Shown: piece by piece, positions 62,260 to 64,000 of the stretch
Numbering within the stretch: the stretch's first letter is position 1
Layout of the letters: each line of letters starts with the position of its first letter
Assembly (NCBI GenBank): GCA_036583965.1
Contig: JAZBQD010000014.1
Span: 1,699,001-1,763,000, forward strand
DNA length: 64,000 nucleotides
Direction: 5' to 3'
From: Prunella strophiata
Taxonomy: Eukaryota; Chordata; Aves; Passeriformes; Prunellidae
Notes under the pieces: model-generated
Seen by the model: the letters and a program-made list of their open reading frames with translations, nothing else
Database searches by the model: none
What the model was told of the DNA's origin: nothing
Program-made: the position numbers and the translations under genes

Positions 62260-63244
62260 CTAAAGCAGCACAGAATCTGAAAAATATAAAAGCTAAAACC
62301 TGAGGCATCACCCTCAGTTGTGTCCACAGCATTTAAGTGCATATCCCTCAGTCTTTTGTATGATTGGCAAGCAGCTGCTGTCCTTGTGTTTAAAAAATCA
62401 TATTATTCCCTTTTCCTCTGTGGGAATTTTCACCATGTCCAAGTTTCAGTCAAGTAATTTCTTATGATGCATACAGGCAGATAACATTGAAGGCTTTGAG
62501 GAGGATTACATTTCTTATGAGCAGTTTTGGCTTCTAAAAGGTGGCTAATGCTTTTCTGGAATGCATGTTACAAAACATTTGCTAAAACAGAAGATAGAAT
62601 AGAAATAAATTTAGTTTAGTGTAACTGAAGCAGAAATTCTGCTCCTCTTCTGTTTCATGAAAATGTAAAGCAATCAGCCAGAAACTTCAGGCTTTCTATT
62701 GAAACTTCTCCCTTGCAAAATCATTATTAAATGTGCACAATTCCATCAAAATCTTATTGGAAAAAGAAGAAATTACATATGTAAACCAAATCTTTTCATA
62801 GGTCATAGATGCCTGTAGGAGACCCTTAATGTCAGATCTAGAAGTGTGTGAAATATAATAGCATCAGTTTGTGAGAGCACCTTTTTACTTTTGTTGCTGC
62901 TTGATTTTCAAAAAAAAAAAATCAAAATCCATTTCATATAAATTCTAAAGTAAAAACCTGTAAATTGATAACTGCCTGGCAAGATTTTGAATCTCTCCCT
63001 CAAACATTAAAGCTATTCACATATTTTCTGCTCTAACTGGTTTACCTAGATTTGTTTAAGTCTCAGTACATGAGGGCAGTTTTTTTGAACCCCTTGTCCT
63101 GAAGTCCAGGCTGAGAATCTGGGGAACCAGGTATGCCATTATTTTTTGCATGTTTAACATGTGTCCAGAACTGGGTTTTGTGCAAGAATGCTCTTTTTGA
63201 GGCAAAAGGGAGATGCCAGGTGAACATTTTAAATCAGCTAGCAG

Positions 63245-63350
63245 CCTTCAATGGAGAGGAGGTTTAGATTAGATGTTAGTAAGGAATTCTTTGCTCTGAG
63301 GGTGGTGAGATCCTGGCACATGTTGCCCAGAGAAGCTGATCACAGCTGTT
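63245..63350 (+). mobile_element. CR1 LINE fragment, sense
   Basis: GGAGAGGAGGTTTAGATTAG, ATGTTAGTAAGGAATTCTTT, CTGAGGGTGGTGAGATCCTG and GTTGCCCAGAGAAGCT match CR1 3' sequence in sense orientation. Similarity fades on both sides. Confidence 0.8.
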
Positions 63351-64000
63351 AAAAATGCATGGGGTAAAAGGTCATGAGGAAGAGTATCTGTTACATTAGG
63401 AAGTCAGATATTCTCTGTATAGCTATGGATCATTCAGGCCATAAAATAAACCTGGCTAATTCAAAATGAGATCTGATCTTACATTAGGATTGATTTGAAC
63501 AAGGGGGAAAAAATGGCAAGTAGTGTTTTGGTGATTAGGAGTCTAAGTAGAGAGCTTCTACCAAAGACAAGGTTTGCTTTATTCACTGATTTGCATAAAT
63601 TTAGTTTCTATTTTCGAGTGCTTTAACCAGTTAGTATCTGAACTTCACGTTGATGGGGTTTTATGTATAAATATTGCCCATCTTCTGGTAAAGTCTGTTA
63701 TCATATAAATTCTTTCCCAGAATGTTCTCAGAAACAATGGAAATAATTTGACTCCTAAGAAGCTTGCCTTGTGCAGTGCTTCTTCTGTTTGTTCTTTTTT
63801 GGGAGTATAGTTTTGCTTTAGAACTTGTATATTACCTTTGGAAAGTGTGATTGTCTTCTTGATCAGAGTCCAAACAGTCTGGTACCATTTAGCTTATAAT
63901 GTGTAAAGTCCAAATTTGCTCCCCCTTTTTTCTCATCAGTTTCATTTTTCAGTGGCTGAGCTCTCTTAGTTATTTCCTTTGGTCTTAGCTGGTTGCTCTT

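Larger units (their letters stand above)
60743..64000 (+). other. PIK3C2G intron after coding exon 11, running off the window
   Basis: The donor at 60743 has no matching downstream exon here; none of the plus-strand frames resembles the rest of the C2 or the PIK and kinase domains. The stretch contains a probable LTR (61850-62259) and a CR1 fragment (about 63245-63350). Confidence 0.65.

Overview
The window looks like bird nuclear DNA, most probably from a songbird. It is AT-rich and intron-dominated, with perfect GT-AG splice sites. It carries many fragments of the avian LINE CR1 and several sequences resembling songbird endogenous-retrovirus LTRs. No bacterial-style gene organisation, tRNA, rRNA or CRISPR array was seen.

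The main gene is the 5' part of PIK3C2G, the class II phosphatidylinositol 3-kinase gamma subunit, on the + strand. Eleven coding exons were placed by matching translated exons to the family and checking splice sites and phases: 12165-12809, 17447-17529, 21414-21571, 23421-23532, 30305-30407, 35268-35338, 38986-39049, 43846-43962, 49888-49921, 57681-57876 and 60620-60742. Joined, they give 1,706 nt (568 codons plus 2 nt) with no stop. They cover the unstructured N-terminus, the Ras-binding-domain region and the linker, and run into the first C2 domain. The PIK, kinase, PX and second C2 domains must lie beyond the right edge. The start codon is supported by an in-frame stop 45 nt upstream and by a family-like beginning. 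The first 12 kb is 5' flank or 5'UTR introns; one possible non-coding exon sits at 131-247.

Inside the intron between exons 5 and 6, on the opposite strand, is a compact GC-rich intronless gene at 33448-33996. It encodes a small C3HC4 RING protein whose cysteine/histidine spacing equals that of TOPORS. It has a good start context and a poly(A) signal 37 nt after its stop. CR1 pieces in the same orientation flank it, and both flanks carry related versions of the same CR1 stretch. This is the most interesting item in the window.

The rest is intronic DNA: CR1 fragments on both strands, probable LTRs (about 4150-4600, 46450-47060, 61850-62259), a 165-bp-arm inverted repeat (1974-2620), short tandem repeats and homopolymer tracts. 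Two places could yield truncated PIK3C2G isoforms: read-through of exon 1 into an intronic poly(A) signal, and a phase-matched 163-codon open exon at 48461. All family assignments come from reading the sequence and recalled knowledge of the families; no database search was run.
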